DNA of 64,000 bases, taken from Deltaproteobacteria bacterium (GTDB taxonomy: Bacteria; Myxococcota; Kuafuiibacteriia; Kuafuiibacteriales; Kuafuiibacteriaceae). The stretch covers positions 3,410,001-3,474,000 of the forward strand of contig JADJPE010000005.1 in the NCBI GenBank assembly GCA_016713425.1, given 5' to 3'. Shown piece by piece: positions 28,095 to 35,546 of the stretch (position 1 is its first letter; every line of letters begins with the position of its first letter). Below the pieces are notes generated by a model. That model did not search any database, was not told the DNA's origin, and was given only the letters and a program-made list of their open reading frames with translations. The translations under genes and the position numbers were made by a program.

Positions 28095-29528
28095 CTAATC
28101 GTGCTCGCTGCTGCCCTGATGGTCGTGCGGCAGAGACCCGCGAACCGAACGCAGATAAGCGAAGGGCGTCTCAAAGGCGAAGTTCGAAACACGAGATGTG
28201 TAGATATCGGCATAGCGCTCCATTTGTCGAGCCAGTTGGCTCTTGTCGTTGCCGGCCCGGAGCAGCAATCCCCAGTGCCGGTTGCCGAGCTCGGCCGCCG
28301 ACTGTGCGAGCGGTGCGATCTGTTCGTCGAGGTCGTCGAGTTGTTCCCGAAGGCGGGCCGAATCGGCTTGGATCTCGTCGGGCGGCGCGGATGCGACGGG
28401 TCCGTAGCCGAGTCGTCGCCGCTGCGTCCGGATACGAAGTTGGCATTGCGCATATTCCAGCGCGCCTTTTTCCTCCATCAGCTTCTCGAGCTGCGCCATC
28501 TGTGGCGCGAACGCCTCGATGGCCTCGATCTCACCTTCGAGCTCTCGCAAGATGAGCGCCGTGCGCCAGCGAAGGATGTTCTTCGTGACGTGCACGTCGC
28601 TGAATATGTGGTCGCCGACGTAAAGGATCTCTTCGCCTGCGAGACCAAGCGCCGTCTCCACCAAGTCTGCAGAGCCGCCGACGTACGTTCCCCCCGGGCG
28701 AATACCGGCGGCCGAGGAACGCAGCAGGCCGTCTTCGGTCACCACTTCGAAGACCGCGCTGCGCGACATGAAGAACTCTGGCTTGCGTGCCTCGACGATG
28801 ATGATGTCGAAGAGATCGCGCCACGAGGTGCCGCTCGGAAGATATCGATCAAACGCGTACGCCATCAGGGCGCGCGTGTAGGCCCATTCGGAGTTCGTGA
28901 TCAGTACGAGCTTTTTGTCGGCGTGCCGCTGATCCAGGATCGCGAGCGCTGTCTCTGGATCGAGGTCGACGAATCGGTCTGGGTCCAGCGCGATTTCCGT
29001 CTTGAGGCGGCCTTCCATATGGACGACATCGAGCGCGGTTCGGACGCGTCGATAGAGCTCGTCATAGGTTGAGACACCGCTCAGCTTCTGGTCGTCGAGC
29101 AGCTCTACGAGCTGGGCGTAGAGGCAGGCTTCGGAGAGTGAGAACAAGGTGTTCATGAACTGGAAGCGACGATCGCTCAGGTCCACGATGGTTCGGGTGT
29201 AGCGGGCCTTCGTCTCTTCGAACGGGAGGGCGCGGGTCCCGTGGAAGGCTCGGTTTATGAAGCCGAAGCGGTTGGCCTTGACGATGTTCCCCAACTCGGT
29301 GTCGATGACGAGTCCCCGAATCATGAGCGTGGGCTCGAAGGTCAGCCCATCGAGCGGCCAACCGAAGGCTCTCAATCGGTCGAGCGCGTAGGTATACGCT
29401 GCTCGTTCCCACTCTCGCTCGAGGTAGTGGATGATCGTGTAGTCCATGTCATACCCGACGGCCTTGATGCCTCGGAAGTTGAGGGTTCGATTGGCAAAGA
29501 TGCGGCGCTTTCGGCTCGATGGACCCAT
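28095..29528 (-). CDS. HAD-IG family 5'-nucleotidase
   Basis: The 477-residue protein belongs to the cytosolic purine 5'-nucleotidase (cN-II-like) branch of the HAD superfamily. It has the nucleophile motif GYDMDYTIIHY (D27, D29), motif II in KLVLITNSEWAYTRAL, and the metal-binding LYVGDHIFSDVHVTKN. The insert GLVIDTELGNIVKANRFGFI is characteristic of the IG subfamily. The last ~150 residues are helical and may mediate oligomerisation. It probably hydrolyses IMP/GMP-type nucleotides; specificity cannot be read from the sequence. It is divergent from the Rrf2 regulator. Confidence 0.93.
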   Translation of the reverse strand: MGPSSRKRRIFANRTLNFRGIKAVGYDMDYTIIHYLEREWERAAYTYALDRLRAFGWPLDGLTFEPTLMIRGLVIDTELGNIVKANRFGFINRAFHGTRALPFEETKARYTRTIVDLSDRRFQFMNTLFSLSEACLYAQLVELLDDQKLSGVSTYDELYRRVRTALDVVHMEGRLKTEIALDPDRFVDLDPETALAILDQRHADKKLVLITNSEWAYTRALMAYAFDRYLPSGTSWRDLFDIIIVEARKPEFFMSRSAVFEVVTEDGLLRSSAAGIRPGGTYVGGSADLVETALGLAGEEILYVGDHIFSDVHVTKNILRWRTALILRELEGEIEAIEAFAPQMAQLEKLMEEKGALEYAQCQLRIRTQRRRLGYGPVASAPPDEIQADSARLREQLDDLDEQIAPLAQSAAELGNRHWGLLLRAGNDKSQLARQMERYADIYTSRVSNFAFETPFAYLRSVRGSLPHDHQGSSEHD

Positions 29529-29628
29529 CGGTGCAGCGTCTCGGGGGGCAGGGCCAGGGTCAAGGGCGAGACGGATTTTGGAAGGAAATCTCGGGTCTGG
29601 TGAGTACTGTCATGGCTTCACCTTGAGT

Positions 29629-29695
29629 CACGATGCATCGTGCAAAAAGTCATGGAACAGTACATTATCGATGCGAGCTTTGTCGTATCGACAAA
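29629..29695. promoter_or_regulatory. Two palindromes upstream of the Rrf2 regulator (candidate operators)
   Basis: A perfect 14-bp palindrome cacgatgcatcgtg lies at 29629-29642, and tttgtcg-tat-cgacaaa, a 17-bp inverted repeat, at 29679-29695, ending 35 bp before the regulator's start. Local base composition is lower in GC than the surroundings, as expected for a promoter. Autoregulation through the second site is inference from position. Confidence 0.45.
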
Positions 29696-29730
29696 ATCGT
29701 GCGGACGCCTGCGCGTGCTCTTTGGGGGGG

Positions 29731-30210
29731 ATGATGCTTAAGCTCGGAAAACTCACTGACTACGCCATCGTATTGCTGACGTACTGCGCCCGGACGCCAC
29801 CCGGCGATTCGACGACCGCGCGACACCTCTCGGAGCTGTCGCACCTGCCTCTGCCTACGGTGAGCAAGATCATGAAAGCGCTCGCCCGGGCCGGTATCCT
29901 TGCTTCTCATCGCGGCGTAAAAGGGGGCTATCGCCTGGCGCGCGACGCCGGTGATGTCAGCATATCGACGGTGATCGAGGCCATCGAAGGCCCCGTTCGC
30001 ATGACCGAGTGCTGCAGCAGTCAGGCGCCGCGTCTTTGCGAGATCGAGGCGACCTGCCCGGTGCATCGGAACTGGTCCAAGATCAACGATGTCGTCCTCG
30101 CGGCGCTCGACCAACTCACCATCGCCGACATGGCCAAAGCCGATAACTGCCGCGAGAAGGCGGGGCGCCTTCTTGAACTGGTCAGTCGCCCTTCGGCCGT
30201 CGTGGCCTAG
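29731..30210 (+). CDS. Rrf2-family Fe-S regulator (SUF-type)
   Basis: The 159-residue protein starts at the ATG ATG at 29731, directly behind a G7 ribosome-binding tract; the longer open frame upstream is not Rrf2-like. The winged-helix DNA-binding part reads KLGKLTDYAIVLLTYCA, then ARHLSELSHLPLPTVSKIMK and HRGVKGGYRLAR. Four Cys (C94, C95, C103, C109) in ECCSSQAPRLCEIEATCP could ligate a cluster, as in IscR/SufR-type sensors. The opening LKLGKLTDYA is typical of the SUF-system Rrf2 regulator. No suf genes follow, so it would act in trans. Possible operator palindromes lie just upstream. Confidence 0.92.
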   Translation: MMLKLGKLTDYAIVLLTYCARTPPGDSTTARHLSELSHLPLPTVSKIMKALARAGILASHRGVKGGYRLARDAGDVSISTVIEAIEGPVRMTECCSSQAPRLCEIEATCPVHRNWSKINDVVLAALDQLTIADMAKADNCREKAGRLLELVSRPSAVVA

Positions 30211-30458
30211 CTGCGGCTTCCCTAACGCGCTTGTGAGTTCACGCGCGTCCGCGAGAGGATCCGTGATTCGGCGCGTATTGCCGCTGGTTCGACTCTTTCT
30301 GAAATAAGGGTTCCGCCTTGCCTTCCAAGGTCCCCCCTTTCGTCGTGACTTGCACCGACCAGCGGTTGACTTGATCCGCGTGAACACGGAATCTAGTACC
30401 TCGTAGGTCTTCTTTGCTGGCCGTGGACGCGACCGGCGGAGGGGCTTCTGGAGGTAGA

Positions 30459-32132
30459 ATGGACGGCTTTCGAGCGGTTCGGACGGGATACGGAGGATCG
30501 ATTGGTGCTTCTACGCGAAGCCGAGACCGGTCGGCGGACGATTCTCGAGCCGGGGGCCCGCGGCATCACGGATCGCGGACCAGGGTTTCGGGGGAGCTTT
30601 TTCGAGCCCTGGCTCGGATCTTTCTCGAGGCGAGACCCGAAATCGCGCGGGATACGCTCGCCGGCCTGATCGCGCGGCGCCTGACAACCGAGGGTATCGA
30701 GTATCACCCTCGGACGATACGTCGCCAAATCTTGGGCGTCGTGGACACGGTGCCGCCCGAGGTCGAGTCCTGTCTGCTTGCATTATGCGTCCATGAAGCC
30801 TTCGGCGGCGACCGAGATGCCTTGGACCGAGCGCTCGGCGACCAGCGGAAGCTGCTCGTCGATGCGGAGGCGCGTGCGCCTTACGTCACGGTTGAGCGAT
30901 TGGGGCGCGTCGTCGAGCTCTGGCTGTACTTCAACCGAGGGCAGTCGAAGCGAGCGCTTGCGGAGCGCCTCCATCAGGACTTGGCGCGCAGCGGGGTGGG
31001 GCTCACCCGAGAATCTATTCAGTGGAAACTTGCATCCAATGGACACCTCGTCCGGCGAGAGGTGCTACTGCAGCTCGTGGAATATCTTCGTCCGCACGGC
31101 ATCTCGAGCGAGGAGAAGGCGCACGATTTTCTCATCCGACGCCACGGTGATATCCAGGGCACGCTCGAAGGTCGATCGCTCGTCGACGCGGGGCCGTTCA
31201 GGCGCTCATGTCGTCTCTGGCAGATTCTCAACCGGGAAGCTTCGACGCGACGGCTGGCTGCCCTGCTGCGAGAGCAGCTCGCCGAAGACGGCGTGGGTGT
31301 TGGAATCGAGCATCTTCAGCGCGCCATTGGGGGCAAGACGCCTCGTGTTCGGCATGATCTCGTCGTCGCCATGGATGCGTTGCTCGCGTTGTCGATACCC
31401 GAAGGCGAGACGATCGATTCGCTCATGGCGAAGCTCGAATCGTCGAGCCCCCGGCATCTCGACCTGGCCTGGGTACGGTGTGAGCCCATTGCGGCTCTCG
31501 CGCAGGCATGGCTCGAAGCCAACCCTGGCGTCTCGATGCGGAAGCTGGCGCTTCGCGTCGTGAAGACGATTCGCCGCATGGGCTATCGAAGCAGCCACAA
31601 CACGATTCAACCCATTCTTGGAGGATGGAAGAAGCGCACGAGGGGTTATGTCTTTCGTGGGCTCCTCAAGCAGTTTCCCGACCGGCCCGATGACCGCATT
31701 CCGGATGACGCGTTCATTGTTCCGGGAGGCGGTCTCGATCTCGACGGATTCGGCGAGAAGTCGTCAGCGGACATCCCGACAGCGCCGACAGCGCAGACAC
31801 CGCAGACACCGCCGGCTCTAGGACGGGGCGCTGCATCGAGTCCTTCCTCACGCTCTGCGCCCAGTCAGCCGACGAAGGCGGCCGAGCTCAAGAAAGAAAA
31901 GAGAGCGGGCGAAGCAAAGAAGAACAGCGCGAGGCGGAACCAAGGGCGGTCGCAGTCTGCGCTTGATGAGCATCCCGCCGACTTGGACGAGTTCATCAAC
32001 AAGGCGACGGAGCATCTTTCACAGGCGAAGTCACCGCTCTTTGCCAAGCTGGCCGCGCTTCGAGCGGCCAAGCTCTACGATATTTCGGCTGAGGACGCCT
32101 ACGCGACGATCATGAGCCGAAGCGCGTCGTAG
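30459..32132 (+). CDS. Unrecognised protein made of four ~99-residue modules (HTH-like)
   Basis: I do not recognise a family. From the ATG at 30459 (ggaggt close upstream) the protein has 557 residues. Four copies of a ~63-residue helical unit start near residues 48, 148, 247 and 343, spaced about 99 residues. Each reads roughly R-x-LA-x2-L-x3-L-x3-G-[IVY]-x6-[IL]-x3-[IL] and then a second helical pair ([VR]R...V...L..[LF]). Examples are TRRLAALLREQLAEDGVGVG and MRKLALRVVKTIRRMGYRSS. The spacing resembles helix-turn-helix units, so nucleic-acid binding is a guess. A Pro/Thr/Ala repeat linker and a Lys-rich stretch precede a short helical C-terminus. There is no signal or TM segment. It is followed after 25 bp by an IS630-type element. 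Confidence 0.7.
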   Translation: MDGFRAVRTGYGGSIGASTRSRDRSADDSRAGGPRHHGSRTRVSGELFRALARIFLEARPEIARDTLAGLIARRLTTEGIEYHPRTIRRQILGVVDTVPPEVESCLLALCVHEAFGGDRDALDRALGDQRKLLVDAEARAPYVTVERLGRVVELWLYFNRGQSKRALAERLHQDLARSGVGLTRESIQWKLASNGHLVRREVLLQLVEYLRPHGISSEEKAHDFLIRRHGDIQGTLEGRSLVDAGPFRRSCRLWQILNREASTRRLAALLREQLAEDGVGVGIEHLQRAIGGKTPRVRHDLVVAMDALLALSIPEGETIDSLMAKLESSSPRHLDLAWVRCEPIAALAQAWLEANPGVSMRKLALRVVKTIRRMGYRSSHNTIQPILGGWKKRTRGYVFRGLLKQFPDRPDDRIPDDAFIVPGGGLDLDGFGEKSSADIPTAPTAQTPQTPPALGRGAASSPSSRSAPSQPTKAAELKKEKRAGEAKKNSARRNQGRSQSALDEHPADLDEFINKATEHLSQAKSPLFAKLAALRAAKLYDISAEDAYATIMSRSAS

Positions 32133-32200
32133 TCGCGCCGCCCCGCCGTCTGCGTAACTAGATGTGCTCGGCCGAAATGCCGATCCCTTCGCTCACTGTT

Positions 32201-32390
32201 CCCGGTTCACATTCACATTCCCGCTCCGATTCGCGTTCCTCATGCCCGGTTCCCTGCTCCCGGGTCCCCGTTCATGCGACGCCAATCACTCCCGGACGAT
32301 GGGCGACAACGGAGAGGAGCTGGGGGCTGGGAGCTGGGAACAGGGGACGGGGAACAGCAATCGGAGCGGGGAATGTGAATGTGAACCGGG
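32201..32390. repeat. Long imperfect palindrome (39/40-nt arms)
   Basis: The left arm at 32201-32239 (cccggttcacattcacattc then ccgctccgat) is the inverted complement of 32351-32390 with one indel and few mismatches. The interior has further weaker G/C-rich pairing. The RNA would fold into a hairpin of about 190 nt ending 16 nt from the stop codon of the four-helix-bundle gene. The size is far beyond an ordinary terminator. Confidence 0.8.
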
Positions 32391-32405
32391 CATCGGAATG
32401 AGTGC

Positions 32406-32735
32406 TCAGCGGGATTCGTCAGAGCCCGCCGTCTTTGCGGAGCTCATCAGGATTGCGACCAGCTCGCCGGCCTCGCGGAGCAACGGCGGGATCTCGTATT
32501 GAGGGGCCAGGTTCGCGCGTTGGACCAGGCCGAGGCAATAGACCGATTCGCGCATCTCCTTGGCCGCGAGGCTCACCTTGTGCACGAAGTCTCGCCGGCT
32601 CTGGGCGCTCCGAGCCTCCTCGTAGTTGGACCCGCCCGACGTGGCCGAGCGAAGAAGCTGATCGGCAATGTGCTTGCCAGGGCGATCTTGCGGGAGAGCG
32701 GCCACGAGCCGGACGACCGACGCTCCAAAGTCCAC
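32406..32735 (-). CDS. Four-helix-bundle protein (S23/bIVP family) carried inside the IS element
   Basis: Family features are clear: MDFGASVVRLVAALPQ (helix 1), GKHIADQLLRSATSGGSNYE (the RSG.S...NY.EA signature), RRDFVHKVSLAAKEMRESVY and ELVAILMSSAKTA. The family is best known from 23S rRNA intervening sequences and includes the Avd accessory protein of diversity-generating retroelements. Here it is neither in rRNA nor near a reverse transcriptase. The listed GTG at 32735 gives 109 residues. Family-like sequence continues upstream (DNIATRLV), and an ATG AAG GAG lies one base out of frame, so a 1-nt deletion may have cost the original start. Passenger status in the IS is inferred from the end positions. 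Confidence 0.72.
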   Translation of the reverse strand: MDFGASVVRLVAALPQDRPGKHIADQLLRSATSGGSNYEEARSAQSRRDFVHKVSLAAKEMRESVYCLGLVQRANLAPQYEIPPLLREAGELVAILMSSAKTAGSDESR

Positions 32736-32867
32736 GAGTCGCGTGGCGATGTTGTCTCCTTCATACGGATGATCTGCGGAAGCCGCTCGGCTCTGTCCAC
32801 GACGTTCGCTCCGGAAATCGTTCCGGTCGAACGCAGCGGATGGACCACCGCGGATGCGCGTCCGATC

Positions 32868-34117
32868 TCATGCCTGGAGCGGCCTACCCGTATAGGTCCA
32901 GCGGAACGGCTTGGCGAGCACCCTGTGGAAGTATTCGACGAATTGGAAAACGCGCGATCGCAGATCGTCGATCGAAGTGAAGCTGGATCGTTTGAGAAGC
33001 CGCCGGGCGAGGATAGAGAACCAGATTTCGACCTGGTTGAGCCAGGAGCAATGACGGGGCGTGTAGACGAAGCGAATCCGATGAGACGGATCTTCAAGGA
33101 ACTTCCGGCGCGTCTTCTTTGACTTCAAGATGCCCTGCTTGCCCTTCACGCCAAGGGCCTCCTCCAACCCGCAGCGCCGCGCGACGAGCCGCACGAGGCT
33201 CGCGGATCGGTGCGTGTCGAGTTGGTCGACGACGAAGATCCACGTTGCCCCAGGATCGCTTTCAACCGTCTTGTCGATGTGGGCCGCGAAGTCGGCCTCG
33301 GTGCGAGTCGGTCCAATCGACGGACAGATTACTTTACCCGTCGCCACATCGAAGTTCGCGATCAACGACAACGTGCCGTGGCGGATGTACTCGAACTCGA
33401 CCCGTTCGACGAGGCCGGGTCGCACCGGTTTCGTTTCGTGGAGGCGCTCGAGCGCCTGCATCCCCGTCTTCTCGCCGGTGCTCACCACGTGTGTACCCAC
33501 TGCCGCGAGTTCGGGAGCGTCGCGGTACGTGTCGCAGATCTTCTCGACGTCTGCCTGGTGCTGCTCGGGCGCTTCGCGCTTGTCCCGCGAAGTCAGCCAG
33601 TACTGACTCTTGTGCGGTCGCAGGTCCGACTCGCTAAAAAACGGTCGACCTGCCTCGGTGAAATGCTCTCGACGATCCCCCTCTTCATCGCTTCGCGCGC
33701 CAGCTCCGGTGGCGTCCAGTGCGAGACCGGAAGTCCGCTTTCCGCAGGCGGCTCGCAGGCCAACGCGATGATCGATGCCACTTCTTCCGGGGTAAACTTC
33801 GAGGGTGCGCCACTCCGCTCGTTGTCCTCAAGCACGCCGAGGATCAGCTTCTCCAGATCCTTGCCGTTCGCGCCTCCATTCTCTGCATCGACCAGGGCTG
33901 CGCTTGCTCCAACCCAACGGACACGCCACCGCCGCACACGTTGCCGGTCCACGCCCAGCTCGTCTGCTTGGTCCTCGTTGTTTCGGCCCTCGGCTGACAT
34001 CAGCACGATCCGGCACCGCTCCACCAACCGCTGTGGCGCCACCTTCGCCCGCGTAAGTGGCTCGAGCACAGCCCTCTGCTTCGGCGTCACCTCGACACTG
34101 ACCGACCTCTTGCCCAT
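32868..34117 (-). CDS. IS630-family transposase in two frames joined by a -1 slip
   Basis: The ATG at 34117 has a good site (ggagggg). The first frame encodes the HTH part (LTRAKVAPQRLVERCRIVLM; DELGVDRQRVRRWRVRWVG) and closes at 33593. Moving back one base at T-TTT-TTA (33635-33641) continues without interruption as FFSESDLRPHKSQYWLTSRD and then the DDE catalytic half (VVDQLDTHRSASLVRLVARR; YTPRHCSWLNQVEIWFSILA) to 32868. Together the parts make about 415 residues, complete for IS630 with a winged-helix N-part. The heptamer makes programmed frameshifting plausible; a simple disabling mutation cannot be excluded. Confidence 0.82.
33635..33641 (-). other. U UUU UUA slippery heptamer (candidate -1 frameshift site)
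   Basis: On the minus strand the first transposase frame reads CGT TTT TTA; the heptamer T-TTT-TTA fits X-XXY-YYZ. A -1 slip gives TTT TTT AGC and opens the second frame precisely where the HTH and DDE parts must join. I did not identify a clear stimulatory structure downstream. Confidence 0.55.
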
Positions 34118-34201
34118 ACGATCCCCTCCCTGGAGATCGCCACACCATGATCCGCGCTCGAGGTCTGCGCAAGAGCGGCTCGAAATCTCAGCCGAGCACA
34201 T

Positions 34202-35323
34202 CTAGAGGTCGTTCGGAAACATCTCGCGGAGGCGCTCGGGGGTTGGCGCGCCCTGGGGATAAGGAATCCCGTTCACGAAGAACGACGGCGTGCCATTGAC
34301 GCCGACGTTCTCGCCTTGCTTGAGGTCGGCCTCGACCTCTTGCCGGACGCTCGGATCGGCGAGGCAAGCCGTGAAGCTTTTGGTGTCGAGTCCGATCGCG
34401 CTCGCGTGCTCCTGGATGCTGGCGTCGTCGAGTTTGCTCTGGTTATCGAACATCCGGTCGTGCAGAGGCCAGAACTTGCCTTGCCGGTGGGCGCAGCGGC
34501 CGGCGATGGCGGCGGGCATGGCCCGTTCGTGGAAGTTCAGCGGAAAGTTCATGAAGTAGATGCGCACGTTCTTCGGAAACGAACCCAAGATCTGCTCGAT
34601 CGCTTGTGCTCCCCGCGAGCAGTAGGGACACTGAAAGTCAGAGAATTCGACGATCGTGATCTTACCGTTCGGATCGCCCTTCATCGGACTGTTCGCGAGG
34701 TCGAAGTTCATCGTGATGAATGGCGGGGCTGGCAGATCGATCGCGACACCGGCCTCTGAGCGAAGCTTGTTGAAGTGCTCTTGCAGTGCGCCCTGCCGCT
34801 TCTGGTTCGCGAGGTATTCGCGAATCCTTGGACCTGTCTCCTCGATACTGCGTCCGCTCGCGGCCACGTTGGCTTGGAAGAACGATTGGACGTCGGCTTC
34901 GCTGACCTCGGGAACCGGAATCGACTTCACGTAGTCGCCTTCCGAAACGCCCTTCGCCTTGGCGGCGTTTTCGACCAACCTCTGCGTGATGCTTCCCTCG
35001 AGCTGTTCGCGCTCCGCTTGCTCGAGGTCTTGGAGGTACTTGTTGTAGAGGCGAACGATGTCGCTCTTTCCTTTGTCGTATAGCTCACCGTACGTGAGCT
35101 CGCCGCCTTTCCATCTTGCAACCACTGTATTCGCGGGAACGCGCGGCGCCAACGTGGGTTGGGCCACGACCGGACCGGCGACGGCGCTGGACGTCCCTTG
35201 GGCGAGCTTGGTCTCGGTTGGGCGAGGGCAGCCGACCGAAGCGGCCGCGATGGCGATGAGAAGTGCGCTTGTTTTTTGCACGGACGTGAGGTCGCATGTT
35301 GCGCGGCACTTCACAAGAAGCAT
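34202..35323 (-). CDS. DsbA-like thioredoxin-fold lipoprotein
   Basis: From the ATG at 35323 the protein has 373 residues with a signal and lipobox (IAIAAASVGC), then an N-terminal helical SurA/PpiC-like segment (VVARWKGGELTYGELYDKGK; LVENAAKAKGVSEGDYVKSI). A DsbA/DSBA-family thioredoxin domain follows with redox CPYC at residues 232-235 (VEFSDFQCPYCSRG) and cis-Pro region GVNGTPSFFVNG. It probably oxidises or isomerises disulfides in the periplasm. A GTG at 35281 is an alternative start. The TAG stop lies in the terminal ctag of the IS630 element, so the insertion abuts or reset the 3' end. A large tandem repeat sits in the upstream gap. Partner redox genes are absent nearby. Confidence 0.88.
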   Translation of the reverse strand: MLLVKCRATCDLTSVQKTSALLIAIAAASVGCPRPTETKLAQGTSSAVAGPVVAQPTLAPRVPANTVVARWKGGELTYGELYDKGKSDIVRLYNKYLQDLEQAEREQLEGSITQRLVENAAKAKGVSEGDYVKSIPVPEVSEADVQSFFQANVAASGRSIEETGPRIREYLANQKRQGALQEHFNKLRSEAGVAIDLPAPPFITMNFDLANSPMKGDPNGKITIVEFSDFQCPYCSRGAQAIEQILGSFPKNVRIYFMNFPLNFHERAMPAAIAGRCAHRQGKFWPLHDRMFDNQSKLDDASIQEHASAIGLDTKSFTACLADPSVRQEVEADLKQGENVGVNGTPSFFVNGIPYPQGAPTPERLREMFPNDL

Positions 35324-35328
35324 CCACC

Positions 35329-35470
35329 GTGTGCCGTGTGCCGTGTGCCGTGTGCCGTGTGCCGTGTGCTTGTGGCTGCGGGCTTGTGGCTGCGGGCTTG
35401 TGGCTGCGGGCTTGTGGCTGCGGGCTTGTGGCTGCGGGCTTGTGGCTGCGGGCTTGTGGCTGCGGGCTTG
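35329..35470. repeat. Heptamer array gtgccgt x5 followed by 14-mer cttgtggctgcggg x~7
   Basis: Five to six gtgccgt units pass directly into about seven near-perfect copies of the 14-mer cttgtggctgcggg. The array fills most of the gap upstream of the thioredoxin-fold gene, on the side where its promoter should be. It is the largest perfect repeat in the window. Confidence 0.92.
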
Positions 35471-35546
35471 TGGGCCGCGGGCCTCGGTTCCGGGCGGTGG
35501 GAGGCGGGTCGGTCGACTGGTCTGTTGGCTCCGGTCCGCGAGAATC

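Larger units (their letters stand above)
32158..34205. mobile_element. IS630-type element with passenger gene
   Basis: The ends ctagatgtgctcggc[c]ga[a]at (32158-32178) and, inverted, ctagatgtgctcggc[t]ga[g]at (34185-34205) match at 19 of 21 positions. Both contain the TA dinucleotide expected of IS630/Tc1-type insertion. Inside lie a two-frame transposase (32868-34117) and, beyond its stop, an extra 4HB gene and a ~190-bp palindrome. At 2,048 bp it is much longer than a plain IS630 (about 1.1-1.2 kb). A solo copy of the right end occurs at 18254-18320. Confidence 0.75.

Noticed and set aside
32402..33122. Plus-strand frames across the 4HB and transposase region
   Set aside because: They are antisense to sequence that clearly encodes the four-helix-bundle protein and the IS630 DDE domain.
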